NCBI RefSeq assembly: GCF_002847825.1
Contig: NZ_PKIZ01000009.1
Coordinates: 44,340-108,339 of the forward strand
Direction of reading: 5' to 3'
Length of the DNA: 64,000 bases
Source of the DNA: Kytococcus schroeteri
GTDB taxonomy: Bacteria > Actinomycetota > Actinomycetes > Actinomycetales > Dermatophilaceae
In this document: piece by piece, positions 25,394 through 32,919 of the stretch
How the letters are laid out: every line of letters starts with the position of its first letter
Position numbering within the stretch: the stretch's first letter is position 1
The notes under the pieces: model-generated
Seen by the model: only the letters and a program-made list of their open reading frames with translations
Databases searched by the model: none
What the model was told of the DNA's origin: nothing
Translations under genes and position numbers: made by a program

Positions 25394-25399
25394 CCCGTC

Positions 25400-25867
25400 T
25401 CAGCGCAGCAGCTGCACGCCCTGGCTGGCCAGGGCGCCGAAGAGCACGCCCCACAGCACGATGCTCACGCACTGCCAGCCGATGACGGCGCGGCGGTCGG
25501 CGCCCAGGCCCACCATGAGGGCGGAGGTGATCTGGCTGGGCAGCATGGTCTGGCCCAGCAGCGAGACACCCGGCACGCCCCAGCGGTCGAAGGCCCGGCG
25601 GAAGCGGCGCCGGCGGGGTGACTCCTCCTCGGCGCCGGAGGTGGCCAGGGCGCGGCCCGTGCCGGCCAGGGTCACGAAGAGCAGCATCGAGACGACGTTT
25701 CCCACCACGGCGGCGGCGACGGCCACGGCGGGGTGCAGCCCCGCCAGCACGCCGATGGTGGAGCCGAAGTAGCTCTCCACGAACGGGATGGCGCTCACGA
25801 GCGCGACGCCGGCCCACTGGAGGGCGGGCGGCAGGCCCTCGGTGAAGTTCTGCAGTGCGTCCAGCAC
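25400..25867 (-). CDS. Small multi-pass membrane protein (small multidrug-export-like)
   Basis: A 155-residue protein starting at GTG 25867 with AGGAGG upstream. It has about four hydrophobic segments (WAGVALVSAIPFVESYFGSTIGVLAG; AVAVAAAVVGNVVSMLLFVTL; VPGVSLLGQTMLPSQITSALMVGLG; IGWQCVSIVLWGVLFGALA) with a basic cytosolic loop (SPRRRRFRRAFDRWG). The pattern resembles the putative small multidrug export/YqaA-like families; no transport function can be asserted. A palindrome 101 bases upstream and the adjacent DesKR-like two-component genes on the same strand make it a likely target of that system. Confidence 0.7.
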   Translation of the reverse strand: MLDALQNFTEGLPPALQWAGVALVSAIPFVESYFGSTIGVLAGLHPAVAVAAAVVGNVVSMLLFVTLAGTGRALATSGAEEESPRRRRFRRAFDRWGVPGVSLLGQTMLPSQITSALMVGLGADRRAVIGWQCVSIVLWGVLFGALASQGVQLLR

Positions 25868-25967
25868 GGTGGCCTCCTGGTGTCTCGGTGGTGGCTCCAG
25901 CCTCGGGCCGCCACCGGCCACCCACCCGTGAGCCCGTGCACCGGATGCCGGGGAGGCGTCACCGCCG

Positions 25968-25985
25968 CGGCATGACGGACGTCAT
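25968..25985. promoter_or_regulatory. 8-2-8 perfect palindrome, candidate response-regulator operator
   Basis: GCATGACG-GA-CGTCATGC is a perfect inverted repeat in the 182-base gap between the end of the NarL-type regulator gene and the start of the small membrane protein gene. Half-sites are one helical turn apart centre to centre, fitting a dimeric LuxR-type HTH protein. Confidence 0.5.
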
Positions 25986-26049
25986 GCGGGCCACCCGCAC
26001 CGGCTCGGTCCCCTCGTCGGCCCGTGCCCCCGCATCGAGCCGGGACCCC

Positions 26050-26688
26050 TCAGATCCACCCCTTGGCGCGGGCCACCCGCGCGGCCTCGTGCCGGTTGGC
26101 CGTGCCGGTCTTGGTGACCGCCGCCGAGAGGTAGTTGCGCACCGTGCCGGGGGAGAGGTGCGCCCGCTCGGCGATCTCCTCCACCGGGGCCGCATCGGCG
26201 GAGAGCTCCAGCACATCGGCCTCCCGGGCGCTCAGGGGCGAGGCGCCCGCGGCCAGGGCGTCGGCGGCGAGCTCCTGGTCCACGTACCGCCCGCCGGTGG
26301 CCAGCGTGCGCACGGCCTCGGTGAGCGCGCGGCGTCCCACGGTCTTGGGCAGGAACCCGCGCACCCCGTTCTCCAGAGCGCGCTTGAGGTACCCCGGTCG
26401 CCCGTGGCTGGTGATGACGAGGCTCGCCGCCTGCGCGTGCACCTGGGCCAGGTGCACGGCCAGGTCGATGCCGTCGCCGTCCGGGAGCTGCAGGTCCAGC
26501 AGGGCCACGTCCACCTCGGTGGAGCGCAGCACCGCCTGGGCCTCGGCCACCGAGCCGGCACGACCCACCACCTCGAGGTCCTCCTCGAGGGCCAGCAGGG
26601 AGGCCAGCGCCTCGCGGATGAGGGTCTCGTCCTCCACCAGCAGCACGCGGGTGCGGGCCGGGGTGGTGCCGGTGGCGTCGGGGGTCAT
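26050..26688 (-). CDS. NarL/DesR-type response regulator
   Basis: A 212-residue protein starting at ATG 26688. The receiver domain (about 13-130) has RVLLVEDETLIREALASLL, phosphoacceptor Asp65 in VALLDLQLPDGDG, a Thr/Ser-type switch in LVITSHG and GFLPKTVG with the conserved Lys. The C-terminal LuxR HTH (about 148-210) reads LSAREADVLELSADAAPVEEIAERAHLSPGTVRNYLSAAVTKTG. Its start overlaps the stop of the kinase gene (ATGA), so the pair is translated together. It resembles actinobacterial DesR-like regulators that respond to membrane state. Confidence 0.92.
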   Translation of the reverse strand: MTPDATGTTPARTRVLLVEDETLIREALASLLALEEDLEVVGRAGSVAEAQAVLRSTEVDVALLDLQLPDGDGIDLAVHLAQVHAQAASLVITSHGRPGYLKRALENGVRGFLPKTVGRRALTEAVRTLATGGRYVDQELAADALAAGASPLSAREADVLELSADAAPVEEIAERAHLSPGTVRNYLSAAVTKTGTANRHEAARVARAKGWI

Positions 26689-27947
26689 CGGGTCTCCTGG
26701 GGGGACGGGGCAGGCGTGGGTGGTGCGTCGGTGGGCAGGGTCGCCACGAGGGTGAACCTGTCGGCGGTGGGGTGGGTCGCCAGGTGCCCGCCGGCCTGGC
26801 GGAGCCGCTCGCGCAGGCCGGCCAGCCCCGTGCCCCGGGGGCGGCTCCCCGCATCGGGGCCGGTGGGGGCCTGCCGGGGGCGGTCGTTCACCAGCTCCAG
26901 GGCCACGTCGGTGGGGCCGGGGCGCACGGCCAGGTGCACGGTGCGGGCGTCGGAGTGGCGCAGCACGTTGGTGACGCCCTCGCGCAGCACCCAGCCCACG
27001 GCCTCGGAGGTGGCCGGCGGCCAGCCGGGGTGGTGCTCCACGTGCTCGGCGCCCTCGACGTGCACCTCGGCCCCGGACGAGCGCAGCAGGGCCACCGCGC
27101 CCTCGAGCTCGGCGGCCGGGTCCATGCGGCGGTAGCCACGCACCACGCCCCGGAGGTCGTCCGCGGCCTCCTGTGCGAGGCAGCGCACGGCGTCGGTCTC
27201 CGCGGCGGCGGCCTCCCCGTCGCCCCGCCGCGCCAGCTCCCCGGCCAGCTCGCTCTTGAGGGCCACCACCGAGAGGGTGCGGCCCAGCACGTCGTGGAGG
27301 TCGCGGCTGAAGCGCAGCCGCTCCTCGGCCACCGCCAGGTCGGCGGCCACCCGGTGGTGGCGGGCCTGCGCGCGCACCACGCTCATGGCCCACGCGCTGC
27401 AGTACCCGATGAAGAGCCCCGTTCCCAGGCCGATTCCCAGGCCCACGGCCGACATGGGCACCAGGCGCAGGTCGCGGACGGCCAGGGTCAGGCACGCGGC
27501 CAGGGCCGGCACGCACGCGAGCGTGCCGGCCAGCCGCCAGCGGACGGCCAGGCCCAGCATCATCGCCACCGACATGGCCGTGTAGCCCATCATCGGCAGG
27601 ATGCGGGGCTCCTCGGCCGCCCAGGCGGGGACGGCGGTGAGCACGGTGCCCGCGGCCACGGTGCCGGCCACCGCGGCCCACGGCGGGCCGGCGAGATCGC
27701 CCTCGTCCTGGAGGGGCAGGGCCTCGCGCGCCATCCACACCGAGCACACCAGCATCAGCAGCACCGAGGGCAGGGTCAGCCAGCGCAGCGCGGGCAGGGC
27801 CACCCACAGCACCGCGCCGCCCAGGAACAGGAAAGTGACCAGCACGATCGCCACCGAGAACAGCGTGTACAGGCCGAACTGGCGCACCGCCCGGTCGGTG
27901 GCGGTGCGGAAGTGCGGTGCGGGGGCGCGGCGGGTCCAGGCGGGCAC
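26685..27947 (-). CDS. DesK-type sensor histidine kinase
   Basis: A 420-residue protein; GTG 27947 is preferred, with AGGA about eight bases upstream. Five to six hydrophobic segments lie in residues 25-190 (FGLYTLFSVAIVLVTFLFLGG onward). They are followed by the HisKA_3 dimerisation helix ERLRFSRDLHDVLGRTLSVVALKSELAGELA, with phospho-accepting His218, and a HATPase domain (LREGVTNVLRHSDARTVHLAV for the N box; SRPRGTGLAGLRERLRQAGG for the G box). This is the DesK/LiaS layout. It signals to the co-encoded NarL-type regulator and may follow the upstream DinB-like gene in one transcript. Confidence 0.92.
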   Translation of the reverse strand: MPAWTRRAPAPHFRTATDRAVRQFGLYTLFSVAIVLVTFLFLGGAVLWVALPALRWLTLPSVLLMLVCSVWMAREALPLQDEGDLAGPPWAAVAGTVAAGTVLTAVPAWAAEEPRILPMMGYTAMSVAMMLGLAVRWRLAGTLACVPALAACLTLAVRDLRLVPMSAVGLGIGLGTGLFIGYCSAWAMSVVRAQARHHRVAADLAVAEERLRFSRDLHDVLGRTLSVVALKSELAGELARRGDGEAAAAETDAVRCLAQEAADDLRGVVRGYRRMDPAAELEGAVALLRSSGAEVHVEGAEHVEHHPGWPPATSEAVGWVLREGVTNVLRHSDARTVHLAVRPGPTDVALELVNDRPRQAPTGPDAGSRPRGTGLAGLRERLRQAGGHLATHPTADRFTLVATLPTDAPPTPAPSPQETR

Positions 27948-27988
27948 GGGGCCATCCTGCCCGAGGGGGCGGGGCGCGATCGCCCGGG

Positions 27989-28576
27989 TCACATCGGGCT
28001 GGCGCCACCCTCCGGGGCACCCGGGCGGCGCCACTGCGGGTCGCGGCCGATGAAGGCCATGAGGCGCTCCACCGGGTCCTCGCTCTCGGTCTCCACCGCC
28101 GGGCCGTACTGGCCGGACTGGCGCAGCATCTGCTCGATGGGCTCCATGCCCTGCAGCATCTGCTCGGCGTAGTCGGCGTCCAGGTCGGGCTCCACGCCGG
28201 CGGCGCGGGCCAGGTCCCAGGTGTGCATGTAGATGTCCGAGACGTACAGGTCGCCGGTCATCTCGGCGATCGTCTGGCCGGCGAACGGGCCCTCGTCCAG
28301 CACGATGGTGGAGCGCTCGCTGTCGTCGAGCAGCTCCTGCACGTCGGCGGCGCGCTGGCGCCAGGCGGTGGCGGGGTCGGCCTGCGGGTCGCGGTCGGGC
28401 AGGTCCATGTCCACCCAGTTCTCCAGCACGGACTCGTACCAGTCGATGAGGTGCTCCACGACGTCGCCGGCGGTCCACTCCTTGACCGGGGTGGGGGCGT
28501 CCCAGTCGGTCACCGTGTCCGCCACGTCGGCGAACGCCTGGGAGAAGCGCGCGTGCAGGCCGGACTCGAGACTCAT
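27989..28576 (-). CDS. TIGR03086-like metal-binding/DinB-fold protein
   Basis: A 195-residue protein starting at ATG 28576. The four-helix bundle pattern is visible: FSQAFADVADTVTDWDAPTPVKEWTAGDVVEHLIDWYES carries the first His; IAEMTGDLYVSDIYMHTWDLARAAG carries the second metal ligand pair (MHTWDLARA); and the C-terminal MLQGMEPIEQMLRQSGQYGP ... DPVERLMAFIGRDPQW is the family tail. Related to mycothiol-dependent maleylpyruvate isomerase-like proteins; substrate unknown. It is the first gene of a possible three-gene minus-strand unit with the kinase and regulator (41-base gap). Confidence 0.82.
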   Translation of the reverse strand: MSLESGLHARFSQAFADVADTVTDWDAPTPVKEWTAGDVVEHLIDWYESVLENWVDMDLPDRDPQADPATAWRQRAADVQELLDDSERSTIVLDEGPFAGQTIAEMTGDLYVSDIYMHTWDLARAAGVEPDLDADYAEQMLQGMEPIEQMLRQSGQYGPAVETESEDPVERLMAFIGRDPQWRRPGAPEGGASPM

Positions 28577-28690
28577 GGTGACCTCCGTGGTGTGCGGCGG
28601 GTGGGCCGGCGGTGTGCCGGGTCCGCAGGGCCATCATGCCTGTCGGGGTGTCGGGGCCGCACGCGGGAGCGCCGCGGTGCGTGGACCACG

Positions 28691-29137
28691 ATGGGGCACG
28701 TGCCCCGCCCTGCCGACCGCCCCTTCGTGTTCACCCACTCGTGGACCGAACCCGGCGCTCCGGCAGCGGTGTACGCGCGGTGGGCGGTTCCGGAGGGCTT
28801 CCCGGGGTGGTGGCCGCAGGCGCGGGCGGCGCGGCGGACCGGGGACGGCGCGGGCTCGATGGTGGTGCGCAGCCTGCTGCCGGTGCCCCTGCGGTTCTCG
28901 CTGCGGCGGGTGGTGGAGGACCCGGTGGGGCGCCGGCTGGTGGCCCGGTCCGCGGGCGACCTGGTGGGGACGATCGAGGTGCGCGTGGTGGCGTGCGGCG
29001 GGGGCAGCCGCATCGTGTGGCGGCAGCGGTGCCGGCTGGCGCACCCGGTGCTGCGGCACGCGCTGTGGGTGCCCGGTGCGCGGGCGGTGCTGCGGGCCAA
29101 CCACGCGTGGATGATGCGCGGCGCCCGCCAGGCGTGA
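28691..29137 (+). CDS. SRPBCC (START-like) family protein
   Basis: A 148-residue protein starting at ATG 28691 (GTG 28700 also possible). FVFTHSWTEPGAPAAVYARWAVPEGFPGWWPQAR is a typical N-terminal SRPBCC strand-helix pattern with the W-W motif. The middle (GSMVVRSLLPVPLRFSLRRVVED) and C-terminus (RIVWRQRCRLAHPVLRHALWVPGARAVLRANHAWMMRGAR) match polyketide-cyclase/dehydrase-like small-molecule-binding proteins. The ligand is unknown. It stands alone, divergent from the DinB-like gene and followed by 450 bases of repeat-rich non-coding DNA. Confidence 0.75.
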   Translation: MGHVPRPADRPFVFTHSWTEPGAPAAVYARWAVPEGFPGWWPQARAARRTGDGAGSMVVRSLLPVPLRFSLRRVVEDPVGRRLVARSAGDLVGTIEVRVVACGGGSRIVWRQRCRLAHPVLRHALWVPGARAVLRANHAWMMRGARQA

Positions 29138-29204
29138 GGGGGGACGTCGTTGGGCCTGGGCGGGGAAGGCCGCTCCGGCATCGCCCCGCCCACGCCCTCC
29201 GGCA

Positions 29205-29360
29205 TCCTCGCCTCATCGCCCCGCCGCGTCCCCCATCGCACCGCCCGTCGCACGCGAAAACTCACTGCGCACGCGAAAGGTGCTGGCCGCACGCGAAGCT
29301 TCCCGTGCGGGGGCGTCCCTTCCCGTGCCGCGCCACCTTTCCCGTGCGGCGGGGCGATGG
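29205..29360. repeat. Intergenic repeat family A, copy 1 (GCACGCGAAA / TTTCCCGTGC units)
   Basis: The segment contains three GCACGCGAA units (near 29250, 29270 and 29290) followed by the reverse-complement-like CTTCCCGTGC, CTTCCCGTGC and TTTCCCGTGC, so it can fold into an imperfect long hairpin. GCACGCGAAAGGTGCTGGCC is nearly repeated at 43486-43515 (copy 2), and ATCGCACCGCC also precedes both copies. No coding potential with normal codon bias was seen here. Together with the two entries below it fills the 450-base gene-free stretch 29138-29587. Confidence 0.55.
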
Positions 29361-29395
29361 GGCCCACCTCCGCAGCAGACCCACCCGAGCGGCCT

Positions 29396-29431
29396 CAGAC
29401 CTCCGGGTTCCGTGCAGACCTCCGGGTTCCG
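29396..29431. repeat. Tandem 17-mer CAGACCTCCGGGTTCCG x2
   Basis: Two identical copies of CAGACCTCCGGGTTCCG at 29396-29412 and 29415-29431 (period 19). Their reverse complement resembles the loop side of the 80-base hairpin repeats at 32.8 and 34.1 kb (GGAACCCGGA...TCTG), suggesting a related repeat fragment. Confidence 0.6.
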
Positions 29432-29440
29432 CCGCCCCAC

Positions 29441-29500
29441 CCTCCGGAAAGCTTTCAGAACCACCACGACGGCGCGGTGGATCTGAAAGCTTTCCGGAGG
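29441..29500. repeat. 60-base near-perfect hairpin with AAGCTT-containing arms
   Basis: CCTCCGGAAAGCTTTCAGA (29441-29459) and TCTGAAAGCTTTCCGGAGG (29482-29500) are exact reverse complements; the inner CCACC/GGTGG extends the stem to about 24 bp. It sits about 90 bases upstream of the TPP riboswitch, too large and too far to be part of it. Confidence 0.75.
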
Positions 29501-29587
29501 TGAGCACGTCCGGAGGGGTGCCGCCCCGGCCCCGCCCCGGCCACACACCCACCCGAGGGCGGGACGCCCCACCACCTAGGGTGGCCG

Positions 29588-29660
29588 ACGACGCGGGGTG
29601 CCCCACCGGGGCTGAGAACACACCCGTGGAACCTGATCTCGTTCACGCGAGCGGAGGGAC
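29588..29660 (+). promoter_or_regulatory. TPP riboswitch (THI element) upstream of thiE
   Basis: The core motifs of the thiamine-pyrophosphate aptamer occur in order: GGGGTGCCC, GGCTGAGA, ACCCGTGGAACCTGATC and GAGCGGAGGGA. The 3' end contains GGAGGGA (29653-29659), which is also the ribosome site for the GTG start at 29667. Ligand binding would therefore hide the Shine-Dalgarno sequence and block translation directly. Confidence 0.93.
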
Positions 29661-29666
29661 GTCATC

Positions 29667-30371
29667 GTGAACCACCCTGCCCAGCCGGCCCCGCACCCCG
29701 CGGCCACACCCGCCCCCACGCGCCCGTCGGTGCCCGGCCGCCCCGCATTGGACCTCACGCTCTACCTCGTCACCGACACCGCCCGCTGCGGCGCGCGTGG
29801 CGTGCCCGCCGTGGTGCGCGATGCGGTGGCCGGCGGCGTCACCATCGTGCAGCTGCGCGAGAAGCGCCTCGACGACGTCGCGTTCGTGCGCCTGGGGCAG
29901 GAGATCCGCGAGGTGCTCGAGGGCACCGGAGTGCCGCTGCTGGTGGACGACCGCGCCCACCTGGTGCACGCCATCGGGGCGCAGGGGGTGCACATCGGCC
30001 AGACCGACACCCCGCCGGTGCAGACCCGCGAGGAGGTGGGGCCGGACGTGCTCGTCGGGCTGTCCACGCACTCGGTGGAGCAGGCCCGTGCCGCCAGCGC
30101 CCTGCCGCCGGGCACGGTGGACTACATCGGCATCGGCCCGGTGTGGCCCACACCCACCAAGGTGGCGCACGATCCCGCCATCGGGCCGGAGGGGGCCCGT
30201 GCGATGCGGGCGGCGAGCCAGCTTCCGGGCGTGGCCATCGGCGGCATCACCCCGCAGAACATCGGCGAGCTGCGTGGGTGCGGGGCCGAGGGCGTGGCGG
30301 TGGTGCGGGCGCTGTGCGCGGCGCCGGACGTGGCCGCGGCCGCACGCGAGTTCCGGGAGCTGTGGCGGTGA
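29667..30371 (+). CDS. thiE: Thiamine-phosphate synthase
   Basis: A 234-residue cytosolic protein starting at GTG 29667. After a Pro-rich leader of about 30 residues comes the ThiE TIM barrel: LTLYLVTDTARC, GGVTIVQLREKRLD (phosphate/HMP-PP site), VPLLVDDRAHLVHAIGAQGVHIGQTD, LVGLSTHSVEQA, VDYIGIGPVWPTPTK and VAIGGITPQNIGELRGCGAEGVAVVRALCAA. It joins hydroxymethylpyrimidine pyrophosphate with hydroxyethylthiazole phosphate to thiamine phosphate. It is controlled by the TPP riboswitch directly upstream and overlaps thiD by 4 bases. Confidence 0.96.
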   Translation: MNHPAQPAPHPAATPAPTRPSVPGRPALDLTLYLVTDTARCGARGVPAVVRDAVAGGVTIVQLREKRLDDVAFVRLGQEIREVLEGTGVPLLVDDRAHLVHAIGAQGVHIGQTDTPPVQTREEVGPDVLVGLSTHSVEQARAASALPPGTVDYIGIGPVWPTPTKVAHDPAIGPEGARAMRAASQLPGVAIGGITPQNIGELRGCGAEGVAVVRALCAAPDVAAAAREFRELWR

Positions 30372-31201
30372 GCGCGCACGGGGGCCCGGCAGGGGCGGGG
30401 AGCGCGCGCGTGCCGGTGGTGCTCACCGTCGCGGGCTCGGACCCCTCCGGCGGGGCGGGTGTGCAGGCCGACCTCAAGACCTTCAGTGCCCTGGGGGCCT
30501 ACGGCTGCGCGGTGCTCACCTCGCTCACGGCGCAGAGCACCCGCGGGGTCACCGGCATACACCCCGTGCCGGCGGGGTTCGTCACCGACCAGCTGGCCAC
30601 GCTGCTGGAGGACGTGCGGGTGGACGCGGTGAAGATCGGGATGCTCGGCACGGCGTCGGTGGCCGATGCGGTGGCCGACGTGGTGCGCCGGCTGGACTGC
30701 CCCGTGGTGCTCGACCCGGTGATGGTGAGCACGGCCGGATCACGGCTGCTGGACGCCGACGCGGTGGAGGCCGTGCGCCGGCTGGTTGCGATGGTGGACC
30801 TTGTGACGCCCAACGGTCCCGAGGCGGGGGTGCTCGCCGGGGCCGAACCGCCGCGCGACCTGGCCGGACAGCGGGCGATGGCTGCCGCGCTGCACGAGCG
30901 GCTGGGGGCGCGGGTGCTGCTCAAGGGCGGCCACGTGGACGGCGCCGCGAGCACCGACGTGCTGGCCGGGCCGGGTGGGGCGGAGGAGTTCACCGCTCCT
31001 CGGGTGGCCACGCGCAACACCCACGGCACGGGATGCACGCTCTCCTCGGCGGTAGCCGCGTTGCGCCCGCAGCGGGCGGGCTGGACCGATGCGGTGGCCG
31101 ACGCCAAGGCTTACCTGACGGCCGCGCTGGAGCACGCGGACGCCCTCGACGTGGGGGCCGGGCCGGGGCCGGTGCACCACTTCCACGCCCTCTGGGGCTG
31201 A
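30368..31201 (+). CDS. thiD: Hydroxymethylpyrimidine/phosphomethylpyrimidine kinase
   Basis: A 277-residue ribokinase-family protein starting at GTG 30368 (overlap with thiE). The family signatures are complete: VLTVAGSDPSGGAGVQADLKTFSALGAYG, VKIGMLGTASVADAV, VVLDPVMVSTAGSRLLD, LVTPNGPEAGVLAG, VLLKGGHVDG and the anion-hole/catalytic TRNTHGTGCTLSSAVAA. It phosphorylates HMP and HMP-P in thiamine synthesis. It is the second gene of the riboswitch-controlled thiED unit; immediately after its stop the GCACCGGTGC repeat array begins. Confidence 0.96.
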   Translation: MSAHGGPAGAGSARVPVVLTVAGSDPSGGAGVQADLKTFSALGAYGCAVLTSLTAQSTRGVTGIHPVPAGFVTDQLATLLEDVRVDAVKIGMLGTASVADAVADVVRRLDCPVVLDPVMVSTAGSRLLDADAVEAVRRLVAMVDLVTPNGPEAGVLAGAEPPRDLAGQRAMAAALHERLGARVLLKGGHVDGAASTDVLAGPGGAEEFTAPRVATRNTHGTGCTLSSAVAALRPQRAGWTDAVADAKAYLTAALEHADALDVGAGPGPVHHFHALWG

Positions 31202-31210
31202 CGGTCCGGC

Positions 31211-31385
31211 GAGCTCCGCACCGGTGCAGATCTCGAGCATCGCCGGCCACGAACTCCGCACCGGTGCCGATCTCGGACGTCACCCGGCCGTGAGAACCGC
31301 ACCGGTGCCGATCTCGACAGTCGAGTTCAGCACCGGTGCGGAAGTGGGTGCTCGGCGGCCTGAGTTCGGCACCGGTGCGGAGTTC
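31211..31385. repeat. Array of five GCACCGGTGC palindromes, three direct and two inverted units
   Basis: The 10-bp palindrome GCACCGGTGC occurs at 31218, 31258, 31299, 31330 and 31369 (spacings 40, 41, 31, 39). The first three are embedded in units of the type GAACTCCGCACCGGTGCCGATCTCG; the last two read as the reverse complement (GAGTTCGGCACCGGTGCGGA). The array lies between the thiD stop and the damaged 3' end of an ABC-F gene, and overlaps the open frame of the latter. Confidence 0.8.
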
Positions 31386-32732
31386 GCCGTGCCGACGGGT
31401 GCGGAGGTCGCTGTGGGGTCCGCCCCGTCAGCGCCGGGTGGTCCTGGGTCTGGGCGAACCAGCCGGGGCGCACCCGGGAGCCCAGCCGGGCCACGCCCCG
31501 GTGGTCCACCGGCGGCGGGGCCACGTCGCCCACCGGGCGGTGTTCGGGCTCGGGGTCGGACCCGCCACCGGCCAGCAGGCGCAGGAAGTGGCTCTTGCCC
31601 GACCCGTTGGACCCCAGCACCGCCACGCGCTCGCCGAACCACACCTCCAGGTCGAACGGCTCCATGAGCGTCGCGGCGCCACCACCCTCGAGCGCCGGCA
31701 CCCGCAGCTCCAGCCCCTCGGTCACCACGGCGCGCTTGGCCGTGCGCCCACCGCGCAGCCGCATGCGCACGTTCTGCGTGGCGGCGAGCTTCTCCGGCGG
31801 TCCGGCCTCCTCGAACTTCGCCAGGCGCGTCTGTGCCGCGCGGTACCGGGGCGCCATGCCGTCGTTGTACTCGGCCTTCACCTTGAGCCGCAGCACCAGC
31901 GCCTTGAGCTTGGCGTGCTCCTCCTCCCACCGGCGCAGGCGCTCCTCCAGGGCGGCGTTGCGCGCCTCGCGGGCCTCGTGCCAGCCGCTGAACGACCCGG
32001 CGTGCGTCCACGCGCTGGCCCCGGCGGCGTGCGGCTCCAGGGTCACCACGTGGGTGGCCACCTGGCTGAGCAGCTCGCGGTCGTGGCTGATGAGCAGCAC
32101 CGACTTGCCGCACCCGGCCAGCCGCTCCTCCAGCCAGCGCTTGCCCGGCACGTCGAGGTAGTTGTCCGGCTCGTCGAGCAGCAGGATCTCGGCCGGTCCG
32201 CGGAGCAGCGCCTCCAGCACGAGCCGCTTCTGCTCACCCCCGGAGAGGGTGGCGGCCGCCCGGTTCTGCGCCCGCTCGAAGGTCACGCCGAGCGCGGCCT
32301 GGGCCACCTCGTCCCACATCTGGGTCTCGTAGTCGTACCCGCCGGCGTCGCCCCAGTCCGCCAGCGCCTGGGCGTACGCCATCTGGGCCGGTTCGTCGTC
32401 GGTCTCCATGAGGCGCAGCTCGGCGGCGTCCACGGCCTCGGCCGCTGCCCGGATCCGCGGCGGCGCCGAGCGCACCAGCAGGTCCCGCACGGTCGACTCG
32501 TCCCGCACCCGCCCGATGAACTGCGGCATCAGCGCCACGCTGCCCGATGCGGTGACGTTGCCCTCCGCGGCCAGCTCGCCGGAGATGATGCGCAGCAGCG
32601 TCGTCTTGCCCGTGCCGTTGGGCCCCACCAGAGCCACCCGCTGCCGGTCCCCCACCCGGAACGAGACGCCCCCAGCAGCGGCCGCCCGTCCGGCAGCCAG
32701 TACTCGATGTCGTGGACCTCCAGGTGCGGCAT
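31327..32732 (-). pseudogene. ABC-F family ATPase, frameshifted near the start and truncated in the second ATPase domain
   Basis: From ATG 32732 the frame reads MPHLEVHDIEYWLPDGRPLLG. The continuation GVSFRVGDRQRVALVGPNGTGKTTLLRII lies in another frame; one missing G in a run of five G near 32671-32675 explains this. Domain 1 is then complete (Walker A GPNGTGKTT, signature LSGGEQKR, Walker B ILLLDEPDNYLD). The inter-domain linker and the second Walker A (GSNGSGKS) follow. After RVRPGWFAQTQDHPALTGR homology ends (about 31440) and the frame runs into the palindrome array. The second signature and Walker B are absent. ABC-F proteins protect or regulate ribosomes and need both sites, so the gene is probably dead. 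Confidence 0.8.
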
Positions 32733-32830
32733 GCCCGGACCGTACCGGCCACCGGCCGGCCGTCACGACCGCTTTTCCCGGGCGAAAAGACGGGGGGCCC
32801 GCGCCGGGTTGCCGGAACCACGCCGCCGCC

Positions 32831-32909
32831 CCACACGCAGAGATCCGCCTGCGGTTCAGAGGTGCGCCCGGGAACCCGGACATCTGGGTCGCAGGCGGAT
32901 CTGTGTGCG
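32831..32909. repeat. 80-base hairpin repeat family B, copy 1
   Basis: CCACACGCAGAGATCCGCCTG begins the element, and the right arm CGCAGGCGGATC closes a long stem with AGATCCGCCTGCG. An inner CCGGGAACCCGG can form a second small hairpin. It is about 85% identical to copy 2 at 34102-34181; several differences keep pairing (CTGCGG/CGCAGG here, CTGTGG/CACAGG there). It lies just after the end of the phosphatase-family gene at 32920. Confidence 0.75.
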
Positions 32910-32919
32910 TTCGCGCCCG

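Noticed and set aside
31218..31378. CRISPR-like array
   Set aside because: The repeats are palindromic cores with imperfect flanks, occur in both orientations, have irregular 31-41 base spacing, and no cas gene is near.
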